A DNA stretch of 64,000 nucleotides. Origin: Muricea muricata (Eukaryota > Cnidaria > Anthozoa > Malacalcyonacea > Plexauridae). Positions 47,943 to 58,227 of the stretch are shown in pieces. The stretch is from positions 7,975,300 through 8,039,299 of the forward strand of contig OY979730.1 in the NCBI GenBank assembly GCA_963855995.1. The letters run 5' to 3'. Numbering within the stretch: the stretch's first letter is position 1; each line of letters begins with the position of its first letter. Position numbers and translations under genes: made by a program. The notes beneath the pieces are model-generated. The model worked only from the letters and a program-made list of their open reading frames with translations. It was not told where the DNA came from and ran no database searches.

Positions 47943-48970
47943 CAGGGGGAGGACCGAAAAAAGTGGCCCCCTATGAAGATAGGGTTTTTAGACTATAATT
48001 TTGTAAAGCGTGCGGAAAACGTAGAGAAATTCATAAACAGGACTGTACAATTACCAAACATGACCGAAGGACTAACACTTTTGAACCTCAAGTGTAATTT
48101 TCATCACACAAACAGATAAATAATAGTATGTTTTGTGATTAAATTGAATAGTTCAAATGGCTTCCCATCAACCGTTGCTGAAGGCATTCCCTTCGATTTA
48201 ATAACAGCTTTGCATCTACTACCCATGCACTCCACAAGTTTTTTCAAGTATTCGTCATTTATTTCGTTGCATGCAGTTTTAAGAATTTGGAAAAGTTCAA
48301 CGATCGCAACGATCCCAAACACACAAGTGGAGTTGTTTCCAAATATCTTGCAAATAAGAAGATTGATGTCATGCGATGGCCAGCTCAGTCACCAGATTTA
48401 AACCCTATTGAAAATTTATGGTCTGAAATGAATCGTAAGACTAAAAATAGAAAACCAAAGAATGAAGATGAACTTTTCCAAATTCTTAAAACTGCATAGA
48501 ACGAAATAAATGACGAATACTTGAAAAAACTTGTGTAGAGCATGGGTAGTAGATGCAAAGCTGTTATTAAATCGAAGGGAATGCCAACAAAGTACTGAAA
48601 ATAAGACACAACACGATAACGAGAAATTAAGTTAATGTGACAATGGCATTGTAAATTGTACAAATGTGACGTAATGTTGAGTTGTTAACGTGTTCATTAC
48701 GTGAAAACGTTTTTAATACCGCCAAACAACTGCAGCAACGGTTGATGGGAAGCCATTTGAACTATTCAATTTAATCACAAAACATACTATTATTTATCTG
48801 TTTGTGTGATGAAAATTACACTTGAGGTTCAAAAGTGTTAGTCCTTCGGTCATGTTTGGTAATTGTACAGTCCTGTTTATGAATTTCTATACGTTTTCCG
48901 CACGCTTTACACAATTATAGTCTAAAAACCCTATCTTCATAGGGGGCCACTTTTTTCGGTCCTCCCCCTG
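47943..48970 (+). mobile_element. Tc1-like fold-back element (right arm)
   Basis: Mirror of 2481-3508 with the same CAGGGGGAGGACCG ends, TA flanks and length. Confidence 0.9.
48287..48499 (+). pseudogene. Tc1 transposase C-terminal fragment (right arm)
   Basis: Identical in translation to the left-arm fragment at 2952-3164: NDPKHTS, WPAQSPDLNPIENLW and the ELFQILKTA end. It lacks the DNA-binding half and the first catalytic Asp, and has Arg in place of the second. Confidence 0.88.
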
Positions 48971-49569
48971 TATATCCATCAAAAGATGTCAAGATGAAAT
49001 ACTATCATATTGTACGGTTTGCCAAAGTCATTTGCCATCAAATTTTCGTTAAGCGCCCAATATTTTGAAATATTTTGTTATGCCACGCATATAACCTTAT
49101 TGCTATAGTTTCTACTGTTTTGTTATGTCGCGCATGTAACCTTATTACTAGTTTTTCTACCTACGTTTTGTTATGTCACGCCTGTGACCATTACCATGTT
49201 TTAACAAAAAAATGACCCTGGAGGGGACCTAATTAGAGTGGACCTAATTAGGTTTCCAGGTTCAATTCCTGGAGCCGTATAGATGTGCAATAACTATAAT
49301 AATGATGTACACTAACTATCAGTATAGTTAGTAGAAGGTGAGCATACTAAATATAAAATAGTACTAGATACTTACAGTACTTTATACTAATCCCAGTTTT
49401 CGTAACTTTATAGTTCTCTGTTTTCTAGTTATTATGGTTAACATTAGGTAACTCCACATGTCGTGCGCACAAGGTAAGTCTAGTCTAGTCTACTATGTCT
49501 TACCTTAGTTAACTACAAGAAACTCTAGTCTGCCTTACTAGTAGACTAGAGTTACCTTAGTTAACTCAG

Positions 49570-49806
49570 GTAGAGTTAGACAACATTGGATTTGTTTTGT
49601 TTAGGAACTTATCTTTGGTGTTAGTAAACAGGTTTAGTTTGGTTGTTGTTATTCTCGTTTTAATTTGTACGTTAACGTTAAGACAACGTAAAAGTTTCTT
49701 TTTGAAGCCACGTAATAGCTGTTCACCTCTTGTACCAATATATGGCATTTCTAACCATAATATGGGTCGATTGTCATTGGTTTCTGTCTCGTTCTTGTCC
49801 TCGTTG
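49570..49806 (-). repeat. Inverted duplicate of the Penelope linker region (right arm)
   Basis: Minus-strand copy of the linker segment that appears on the plus strand at about 50062-50283. Mirror of 1645-1881. Confidence 0.75.
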
Positions 49807-50275
49807 TCAAAATGTCGGAAACGTACATTTACAGGACAATACACACATTTTGACAGCTTTGTACCATGGAAACATCGTATTGCTTGGATTCGCTCTCTCC
49901 TCAGTCGCATTCATAAAATCTGTTCACCTACCAAACTTTCACAAGAACTGCAATTTGTTAAAGAAAATTGCTTCTTGGAATGGCTATCCCAAACATGTTG
50001 TCTGACTTGTCTCTTTACTAATAAAACGCTTCAAACAACACCAATCTACAAGCAACGAGGACAACAACAAGACAGAAACCAATGACAATCGACCAATATT
50101 ATGGTTAGAAATGCCACATATTGGTACAAGAGGTGAACAACTACTACGTGGCTTCAAAAAGAAACTTTAACGTTGTCTTAACGTTAACGTACAAATTAAA
50201 ACGAGAATAACAACAACCAAACTAAACTTGTTTACTAACACCAAAGATTAGGTTCCTAAACAAAACAAATCCAAT
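49807..50275 (+). pseudogene. Penelope-like element, RT C-terminal/linker remnant (right arm)
   Basis: Starts at RKRTFTGQYTHFDSFVPWKH and stays open to about 50085, then continues in another frame (ILWLEMPHIGTRGEQLLRGF) with stops, one of them a TAG at 50249-50251 just upstream of the endonuclease. In Penelope-like elements this region joins the RT thumb to the GIY-YIG domain. The catalytic RT motifs upstream are lost and are replaced by the inverted copy at 49570-49806. Confidence 0.7.
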
Positions 50276-50602
50276 GTTGTCTACGAATTTACTTGTCCTA
50301 AATGTAATAGTAGCTACATTGGTAAAACTGACAGGACTCTACTAGAACGGGCGAAAGAACACGCTTACAAAGACCAAGAAAGCGCTGTCAACAAACATTT
50401 AAATTCTTGTCATGACACCAACTATTTGGACAGTAAAACTAACAATGAACTGACAAAATTCGTAATGATCAACTCAAAAATCATAGACTCATCCAATAAC
50501 TGGAATCTATTACTCTACAAAGAAGCATTACACATCAAAAGACGCAAATCCATATTAAATAATGGACTAAAGGCAAGCAGAAATCTGCAGTTGTTCATTT
50601 AA
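50276..50602 (+). pseudogene. Penelope-like element GIY-YIG endonuclease domain (right arm)
   Basis: An open frame of 108 codons plus stop. It begins VVYEFTCPKCNSSYIGKT: the VYEF strand stands where GIY is expected, the CPKC pair is the Cys box typical of Penelope endonucleases, and YIGKT is the YIG motif. The catalytic Arg follows in LLERAKEHA. The C-terminus has LLYKEALHIKRRKS, with the conserved Glu of the fold. In the parent element it nicks target DNA to prime reverse transcription. Here it has no start codon and is separated from the RT remnant by a stop, so it is a fossil. The preserved frame suggests the decay is not very old. Confidence 0.85.
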
Positions 50603-51450
50603 TACCGCTGAACAATTATAACAGCAGAGAACTTGTAACGTAATCGTTAAATTAATTTGCTCACGTAATTTTTGCTGACGCATAGTAAGTTTAATTTAAA
50701 TAGCCCGCGCTTACAGTTAACGCCATACTTGTAAAATTCCTGCTAAAATTCCTTTTAAATACAATAATTGTGATAGCAAGCACTAACAAGAATTTATTCA
50801 AACTGGGCAAACAAGAATACAACTAGAGTAATTTAGCCAAACAGGACTTTAAATTTAACACAGTTCATCATTATTTGACTGGCAGATAAAGGGATGAAAA
50901 TGACAAAGACTTACTGTTTCATGGGATGATTCCATTTTGGCTTTTACTAGTACCTCACAAATGCATTTCCGGATGTTGGATTCGTTCAAATTTCTTGTGG
51001 ACTCCTGCCAACAAGATTTTATTCAATATTACTGAGTTAAGAGTCTTTGAAAATATATATTCGGATTGGTTCCCAGAAATTTTGCAACATTTTATCCTTT
51101 TTGTACACTTTGAAGCAGCAATAACTTGGGTTCTATAGGGGAGCACACAAGCAATTTGAGCATGGTCAACATCCAGAAATGCACTTGATAGACCTAAAGG
51201 TACATGAAAAAGCCTAATGTGAATTGTCCCAAAATATTTTTTTCTTCTATCTGCCTGTCTATGAGATTAAAATGTTTAAGCACATGAGACTTACCATGAT
51301 AAATGGTTCCAAAATAAATAGCAATATTACGTGTCAGAATCACCCAAGCAATATTCAAAGCACTTCAATTCAACATAAAAAATTAAGATATTGACGTTTT
51401 GTGCACTTTTCATCAACAGAGTTCACTTCCTCACGATTGATCATCTGGAT

Positions 51451-51690
51451 TAGCCTTAATGGAACTTTCAACACTGTAGATCTACAAAAATATATTAAGC
51501 AAATTAATATATGTATAAGCAAATAAAATTTCGTTTTGTATAAGGGTCATGTACACATATTATTAGATTCGCTACAAGGGCAGGGTCACCACAAGATTGC
51601 ACCAATTACTGTGCACACATATTATCTAACCCTGTCAATTTTCCATATAGAAAAAAACCTTTTGGCAGTGATGACTTGATAAGGAAAGGG
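51451..51690. repeat. Diverged R-family repeat flank beyond the right arm
   Basis: First sequence outside the visible mirror. It aligns with 4557-4750 at reduced identity (shared GTAGATCTACAAAAA, GTGCACACAT and ATCTAACCCTG). Confidence 0.6.
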
Positions 51691-51699
51691 TCCCATTAA

Positions 51700-51785
51700 A
51701 GAGACCCCATCAAGCATCAAACCTGCAATGTTTGAGGTGCAAGCCAAGTGATCTAACCAATTTACAGCTCCATACACCAGCTGAT
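51700..51785 (-). mobile_element. Degenerate tRNA-derived SINE head
   Basis: On the minus strand GGAGCTGTAAATTGGTTAGA resembles a D-arm/A box, TTGCACCTCAAACATTGC an anticodon arm, and GGTTTGATGC a decayed B box, followed by GATGGGGTC. The order and spacing fit a tRNA-like SINE head, but every arm has mismatches. Confidence 0.5.
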
Positions 51786-51789
51786 GCAT

Positions 51790-53770
51790 ACGGTGAAGGC
51801 CACAAGCTTTTTAACATTAACATGCGTGTAATTTGTGTGTAGTTTAGGTGTACCACATGGGTATGTATGCATGCATTTCAAAATAAAACTTCACATTATC
51901 GACACTACACTAAATAGTATATATGCCATTTTTTTTTAATTTACTGGCAAGAATAATGGAGAACGAGCAAGTTCAGCATTTCTAGTGGCTAGAAAATGCA
52001 TTTGAATAGCCAGAGCTTGAATAATGAACATAATAAGTGGAAATTAGGCCAGTTCAACAGACAATCTTTCGCAGATATTAAAGAGGAAAATAAGAAATAT
52101 TAGTAGGAATCGTTAAAATCCAATATTAAATAACTCAGGATCAATTGAAGTTATCCCCCACCACTTAGCATGCATGGCATATATTCAGATGGCATATATT
52201 CAAATATAAGCTACCCCTTCCGCGTGCGAAGTGAAAAGACAAACATGAGTATTTCTTTTTGTATGATATTTAGTCACTGACATTTTAATTTTTGTTTTGA
52301 TACTGGGTATTTATACAAAGTAATTGCATTTAAAAGTGTGTTAAACTTTCTTGCGACCGGCTCTTACTGTCATTGCTATGTATCCATCAAGGCAACTTTT
52401 GTTAACTTTATAATATCTTCTAGGACATTTTATCAATTCAATAATTTTTCATGGCAGTTAGTCAAACATTTTAAGAGTTCATAATGAATTGTCCTAATAA
52501 ATGACAAAATCCAGTTTGTTTTAAACAAAACACACCACACATCGAGACAGGATTGTGTTAATTTATGCAGGGTGTTAGCTATAGTCACAAATACCACATT
52601 AAACACAGTTTTCTCAATTACTTTGAGGCTGCAATTTCCCAATTTCATAAAATCTACATATAAGACAATTAGTAACACTGATTTATACAACAGCAATGCT
52701 GATTTTCAAATGCTTTCTGAGTTCAAAGTCTTTGAAAACATACACTCACAATAGTTCCCTAAATACTTTGACAGTTCCGCATGGTACGCTGATATATGGG
52801 AATGGCAGTTCAAAGAAATTGTCCATGTAAATTAATTGGAGGGGTGTGTGCCCCCAGACCCAGAAAGAAATGTAAAACTGTTACAAATGCATGAAATTTT
52901 TATGTAAATATGAAGCAATTCATCTTAAAATATTACCACATATGTAGTATATAAAGTTCCAAATTAAAATAGAAAAGAATGTACAATAAATATGTGTGAT
53001 ACTCCATAATATTATAGAGGGGGCACCAGGTTGCAAAGTTTGCTGTGTGCACGGAGAAGTACAGTATGTTATTTATTTTCAAATAATCTGGTTTTATATC
53101 ATACTATCCATGCAATATTTTGCAAGAAACTGTATTTTAAGAATTGAAAAACATTCAGAATGGAAAATGGCAATGTGCTTCTGATGCAAACATCAACATG
53201 TACAGCCGAATGAACATACGTTGAACATATTTATCATTCAGTAGAACTAACACTCATTGAAATTCTGTCATGAAAAAATGCCGTTTTGGTACCTCTTAGT
53301 CTTGTGTTTTTGTGTGGGCATTGGAGCGTTTTTCATTTGTGCACTAGTGGTCATTTCAATTGTCTTCCCGGCACACTTTGCAAACTCTGCAATCTGGAGG
53401 GGGCATATATATTCAGCAAAATTTTGTATATGGGGAAGGGGCAATAAGTTCAATTGATCCAAAACTAATTTGTTTCTGTCAAATCAATTATAAAGTGAAC
53501 ACGATGGGAATGGGAAATATTGGCACTTACATGTATTTGTAGCAACGTTATAGCTCAAAAATACACAAATTTGCTGGAATTTTTATACTTTATTTATCAA
53601 GACCTTGTTAGTTTTCTTACTAGCAAACATGGAAACTGATGGTAGATTTTATCTATCGTTTTTGTCCTAAAGCACACTGGACCGGGTGTGCTGTCTATGG
53701 CCAACTCAGGGCCAAATACAATCAAATCACAATTCTTCAGCTGTGGTTTTGACTAACGACAATTGACAAT
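51790..53770. other. Unmirrored AT-rich DNA without recognised genes
   Basis: No family motif, splice-supported exon or terminal repeat recognised. A stretch near 52690-52780 weakly resembles the arm sequence near 51020-51090 (TTTGAAAAYATA context), suggesting another diverged dispersed repeat. Short frames here show no signature. Confidence 0.5.
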
Positions 53771-53775
53771 AGAAT

Positions 53776-53920
53776 TTATGCATAAATCGTGATCCTAACT
53801 GTGTATTCTAGGAAACAGGAATTTATGCATTATTGGTCACTCATTGCAAACAGTGACCAATAACAATGCGTTAATTTCCATTTCCTAGGAAACACAGTTC
53901 GGATCACGATTTATACATAA
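53776..53920. mobile_element. Small fold-back MITE
   Basis: About 66 bp arms: TTATGCATAAATCGTGATCC pairs with the complement ending ACGATTTATACATAA, and CTAGGAAACA and TTGGTCACT also pair, around a loop of about 12 bases. 145 bp in all, non-coding. Confidence 0.8.
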
Positions 53921-54994
53921 GGTCTATAGCAATGATTTTACATGTACAAAATATGGCTGGTGAATTTGATTAAATCTGCCAGTACCACGTTTTAATAAAT
54001 AGGAATGTATAGGGTATAATCCACCAGAAATATGTGAACATTGTTCTAATTCATCGTTTTGGTGTATATGCTGAGTTGCAAGCACTTTTGTGAACTAAAA
54101 AATTCACCAGCCGTGCAAAATACAGACTTTGTATGTTCAAATATTTCGCTAAATTGAGTCCGGTTGCCCACAAAACTCATCTATATCAGGGATATAGATT
54201 GTCTTCTACAACTAATGATAGAAAATAAGGCATAATACCTTAAAATAAAGACAGGATTTCTTCGACCTCATGAGGTTTCAAACTTCGTTCGAAGAAACAA
54301 ATTAAATTTGATTATTTCCGACGCCAACGAGCGAGCCCGACGCTGTGCGCAAGCAAGTCGATGAATCCCGAGCAACTGGAAAGGGAGCAAAAACCAGGGG
54401 TCTGGTGACGAAACATAAACAGGAACTGGGAAAATGGGATCTAGTCAAATTTTGGGAAAATGAGAATAGCTAGGACCCTCCCTTCAGGACTCTCAACGTT
54501 GTCATAAGCATACACATACTCTGCTTTACACCTTTGTGCATACTTTACATAGTCTAGGTGTTGTATAGGGTTTTGTAGGCGTTTCACTTACCAGAAATAA
54601 TCTCAACTGTTTTAGGGTAAAATGACCACGGCGGTCAACATGGCATGTGTGCCGAAACCCGAATTCGGGACAAAAGTCCTTAAAATGACCCCGCCCTGAA
54701 ACGGCAGTGTCGACATAGCTCTAACTTCAGACCAATGCAAGCAACAGCCTTTCTGAAGTGCCTATAGTGTCAGAGGGGTTGCTTATAGGGGTGGTTATTA
54801 GAAGCAAAACATTGCCTAACTATAATATATTCCATGAAAATCATACCATTCAAAATGCCAGGTCAGCAGCTAATTATGCATAAAATCATTAAAATCGCTG
54901 TCAGAAATTAAATTGTCATGTTTCCTAAAAAAAACTATTATAACCAAGAAGTTGCAAAAGCATGAACGACTGCGGAAAAATCCATGTTGTGCAT

Positions 54995-55758
54995 TATTGA
55001 TTACATCACGAATGTGTTCATATAGTCGGGTACAAACGCAAAGCTCCAAGATTTTGCTGATTGGTAAGAGTGATATTGGCCGGTAGTTACAGCAGTTTCT
55101 TTATTGTCCTTTTATAAACAGGAGCGACATCGGCCGATTTCCATTCACAAGGAACAGGTCCAGCGCTCAGTGATTGATTGAAAAGTACGCAAAGACTAGG
55201 AGCAATGGCGGAACTACATTCTCTCAATATTCAACCCAGGATACCGTGAGGGCCAGAAGCTTTCGTCTGACCAAGTTTGACAGATGACAAGCGACCTCAT
55301 CTTCTGACACAGTTATATCACATATTTCACCAGAAAGTTCTAGCGAAGGTAGGGATAGGTCGTGATTGGTTGAAACTATTGATTACATCACGAATGTGTT
55401 CATATAGTCGGGTACAAACGCAAAGTACCAAGATTTTGCTGATTGGTAAGAGTGATATTGGCCGGTAGTTATTGCAGTTTCTTTATTATCCTTTTATAAA
55501 CAGGAGCGACATCGGCCGATTTCCATTCACAAGGAACAGGTCCAGCGCTCAGTGATTGATTGAAAAGTACGCAAAGACTAGGAGCAATGGCGGAACTACA
55601 TTCTCTCAATATTCGACCGAGGATACCATCAGGGCCAGAAGCTTTCGTCTGACCAAGTTTGACAGATGACAAGCGACCTCATCTTCTGACACAGTTATAT
55701 CACATATTTCACCAGAAAGTTCTAGCGAAGGTAGGGATAGGTCATGATTGGTTGAAAC
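54995..55758. repeat. 382 bp tandem duplication of a retrotransposon fragment
   Basis: The segment beginning at 54995 (TATTGATTACATCACGAATG) recurs at 55377 with very few differences (for example CTCCAAG versus TACCAAG). Both copies contain part of the RT fragment on the minus strand. Confidence 0.88.
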
Positions 55759-55925
55759 TTTAGCTGAACCAAAAACGGAACAAAAATAGGATTTGAAGAG
55801 TTCTGCTTTCTCTTCGGGAGTTTGGGCAAATTGATTGTCATATCAAATCACAGGATTTATTGCAGAACGCAACTGAAGTTTAGCCTTGTGGTAATTCCAG
55901 AACAGCTTTAGACTTTCTTTAAAAG
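55080..55925 (-). pseudogene. Non-LTR retrotransposon RT N-terminal fragment
   Basis: Reading down the minus strand: KESLKLFWNYHKAKLQLRSA, then TPEEKAELFKSYFCSVF, then after a frameshift KASGPDGILGRILRECSSAI and SLSAGPVPCEWKSADVAPVY. This is the conserved start of the RT domain of CR1/Jockey-group elements (the SGPDGI and P..WK.A...P.YK motifs). It stops before the catalytic box. It has at least one in-frame stop and one frameshift, and its last part is duplicated in tandem. It is a different insertion, and much older, than the element at 36888-37913. Confidence 0.85.
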
Positions 55926-55929
55926 ATGC

Positions 55930-57570
55930 CTCTACCTTACACTGATTTACTTTATGTTTACTTCGAATTACATACTTTACTTGTTGACACAATGATCGTA
56001 GTTTCAAGCTTACGCTCTGGCTGTTTGTTCATTCCATACTTTCGTAGAGCCATCATTGAAGGCAAATTGAAAGTCACCATCGATAACCAGCAGACGCAAA
56101 ATTCACCCATTTTCAAACAGGTTTTAAGGTCTAGAGTATAATTTAATTACTGCAGATTTCGATTTACCGTTACAAGTAGAAGTACGAAACCACTCTTAGA
56201 AATAGTAGCTTTTACATTCCATGCATATTTTTAGTGGGAATCACTCGGAATACAAACAGCTAAAACCTTTACCTAATTGGGAAAGAGCTTCCGAGGAGGT
56301 GCAGCTCAAATATTCCGTTCTCTTTTACTGCACATTGCAAGTTAACGTGGCACTTAATTATCATGCTGGCTATAACAAACACCCCTCACCTTTTATTCTA
56401 CATACATATTTCTCTCCCTGGTGAAATTTACTTGCCAACAAATATATATTTAAAGACATAGTTTTTCACATTTTTAAAAAATAAAAAAGGTCACTCATTG
56501 CAAAAAAGTCAAGGTTTAGTCTTCTCACTGAGGAATTTTGAAGCATTTCAGTACGAAACTGTCGTGAAAATGGCGATATACTTTGACACACACATTTTTA
56601 AAACATTTAATACAAAATAATTTCTAAACACGGGCGTAACTAAAACGTTAATTGGGGGGGGGGGGGGGGCGGTGTAGTTTATTCATACACGAATGTATTC
56701 ATACATTCACTCTGCCCCACAGATTTCTTTTGGAATCTAATCGATTTACAAAACATTATATTCCTAAATGGTAATCATGCAATAAAAAAATCTGTCATGT
56801 ATATTTATGTCTACCTTTTGTTCTTTCAAGAAACCATATACTTTGATGAGTCTGTTTTATACTGATTACTATCTTTATTAGGGTCCATTAAATATATTTA
56901 CAAAGACCTATTTATAAACAATCATTCTAAGACCCTAAATGGGCGAGGCGCAAAGGCAACTCAAGGAACCATGCACGGAACCTGCCAGACTTAGCGAAAG
57001 TAATTAATGAATTAAATAAAATTGATTAATGTCCAAAATTATATTTTCAATAAGCTTTCTGGACAAAACAGAGAAACCACAGGCAATCAGAACAAATTTG
57101 AATGTCATAAAGGAGTCATTGAGTAATACTGTATCAATTATATTATATTTCTCAAAACTTTTTTTCAAACCTATAATTTTTAAACCTATAATTTAAACCT
57201 TTTCCAAGCACTCCCGACTCCCTGTCCGGGAAAAGGGATGATTGAAACTGCTGCTCAAGTTGAAAATGTTAAAGTTATTGTTATTGTCAACCCTAGAGGT
57301 GCACGATCTCATAAGCAAAGGTTACAAATATGAACAAATAGTACAAATTATAAAAAAAAACACCTCCGAGAGATATACTGTTTCATGATTATATTGTTCA
57401 AGATGCACAAGTAAAAAAGCAGCCCCCTTCCCCGAAAGCAGCCGCAATATATCCTATACATAGGTTTCTTTGAAAGAACGAGGCAAACGCATTTAAATAT
57501 ACATACTATAACATGACAACAAGTTATTTCGAGTGATTCAGATATTTGCTCAATGGTTATTTTTTAAAGG
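55930..57570. other. Non-coding stretch with a 16 G run
   Basis: No gene recognised. A run of 16 G lies at 56654-56669. The remainder is AT-rich with no terminal repeats that I could pair. Confidence 0.55.
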
Positions 57571-57580
57571 GTTTAAGCGA

Positions 57581-57731
57581 CAGTATAGGGTATGGACGTA
57601 AAAGAATTTTTATGTGTATTTTGCATTTTCTGGCCAATAAGCACGCCGAACTGACTGGTTGCGGGCAGTAAACTGCATAAAAAATGTGTCACGTGCACGG
57701 TGAGGGGCGGTACTTTTCATTCGCTATACTG
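57581..57731. mobile_element. Short MITE with CAGTATAG ends
   Basis: Starts CAGTATAGGGTATGGACGTA and ends TTCATTCGCTATACTG. About 150 bp, non-coding, with imperfect terminal repeats of about 25 bp. Confidence 0.6.
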
Positions 57732-57818
57732 TGTTTTGAACTTACAGGCGCGTGTTTCGGCATACGTGTAAAACGCGAAACTGGAAAGCAGCCCTCACAT
57801 TACTAGCATACATGATAT

Positions 57819-58064
57819 TAGAGAGCTTAAGCAAGCGACGCTTTTGTCAACACGGACGGCAGCCGGAAGTAAGTCGCGTCGTTATAGATGGCGAATGATG
57901 GCGTCAGCCGTTCTTGTTTGAGATCAACAACGACAGTCAGTCAACTTTGACGTTCATGATTTCAAACAAAAACGGCTGACGCCATCATTCGCCATCTATT
58001 ACGACGCAACTAACTTCCGGCTGCCGTCCGTGTTGACAAAAACGTCGCTTGCTTAAGCTCCCTA
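57819..58064. mobile_element. MITE with GAGCTTAAGCAAGCGACG ends, next to Rae1
   Basis: Long, near-perfect terminal repeats (about 100 bp) include GAGCTTAAGCAAGCGACG, ACGGACGGCAGCCGGAAGT and GATGGCGAATGATGGCGTCA, with complements on the other side. Flanked by TA. It lies 77 bp downstream of the Rae1 stop codon, so it may be part of the transcribed 3' UTR. Confidence 0.85.
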
Positions 58065-58140
58065 TTGTGAGGTGACTGAGCCAGCAAGTGCAGCGCTTGC
58101 TATGAAAGCGAGAAAAAATGTTTCATGGAGAAACATTGTT

Positions 58141-58227
58141 TTACTTCTTTCCTCTTGGTCTTAATTCGTCCATACAACTGCGAAGTAGAATCATCGGTTT
58201 CACGGACGGGTTGAAGTATTCGTGCCC
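58141..58227 (-). CDS. RAE1: Rae1 terminal exon
   Basis: Acceptor GTTCTTTTTAG precedes GGGCACGAATAC. The 87 bases encode [20 protein letters not shown] and ELRPRGKK, then TAA. Many animals have NPQKKN where this copy reads NPSVKP; the rest of the tail is conserved. Confidence 0.93.
   Translation of the reverse strand, partial: GHEYFNPSVKPMILLRSCMDELRPRGKK

Larger units (their letters stand above)
25654..51450. repeat. Giant palindrome, right arm
   Basis: Reverse-complement partner of the left arm. It is about 0.7 kb longer, mainly because of a 1026 bp non-LTR retrotransposon at 36888-37913, offset by the absence of the ~380 bp MITE found in the left arm at 8286-8665. The match ends at 51450 only because its partner is base 1 of the window. 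Sequence just past 51450 resembles the flank of an internal repeat (around 4557) at clearly lower identity, so the true outer breakpoint cannot be placed here. Confidence 0.95.
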
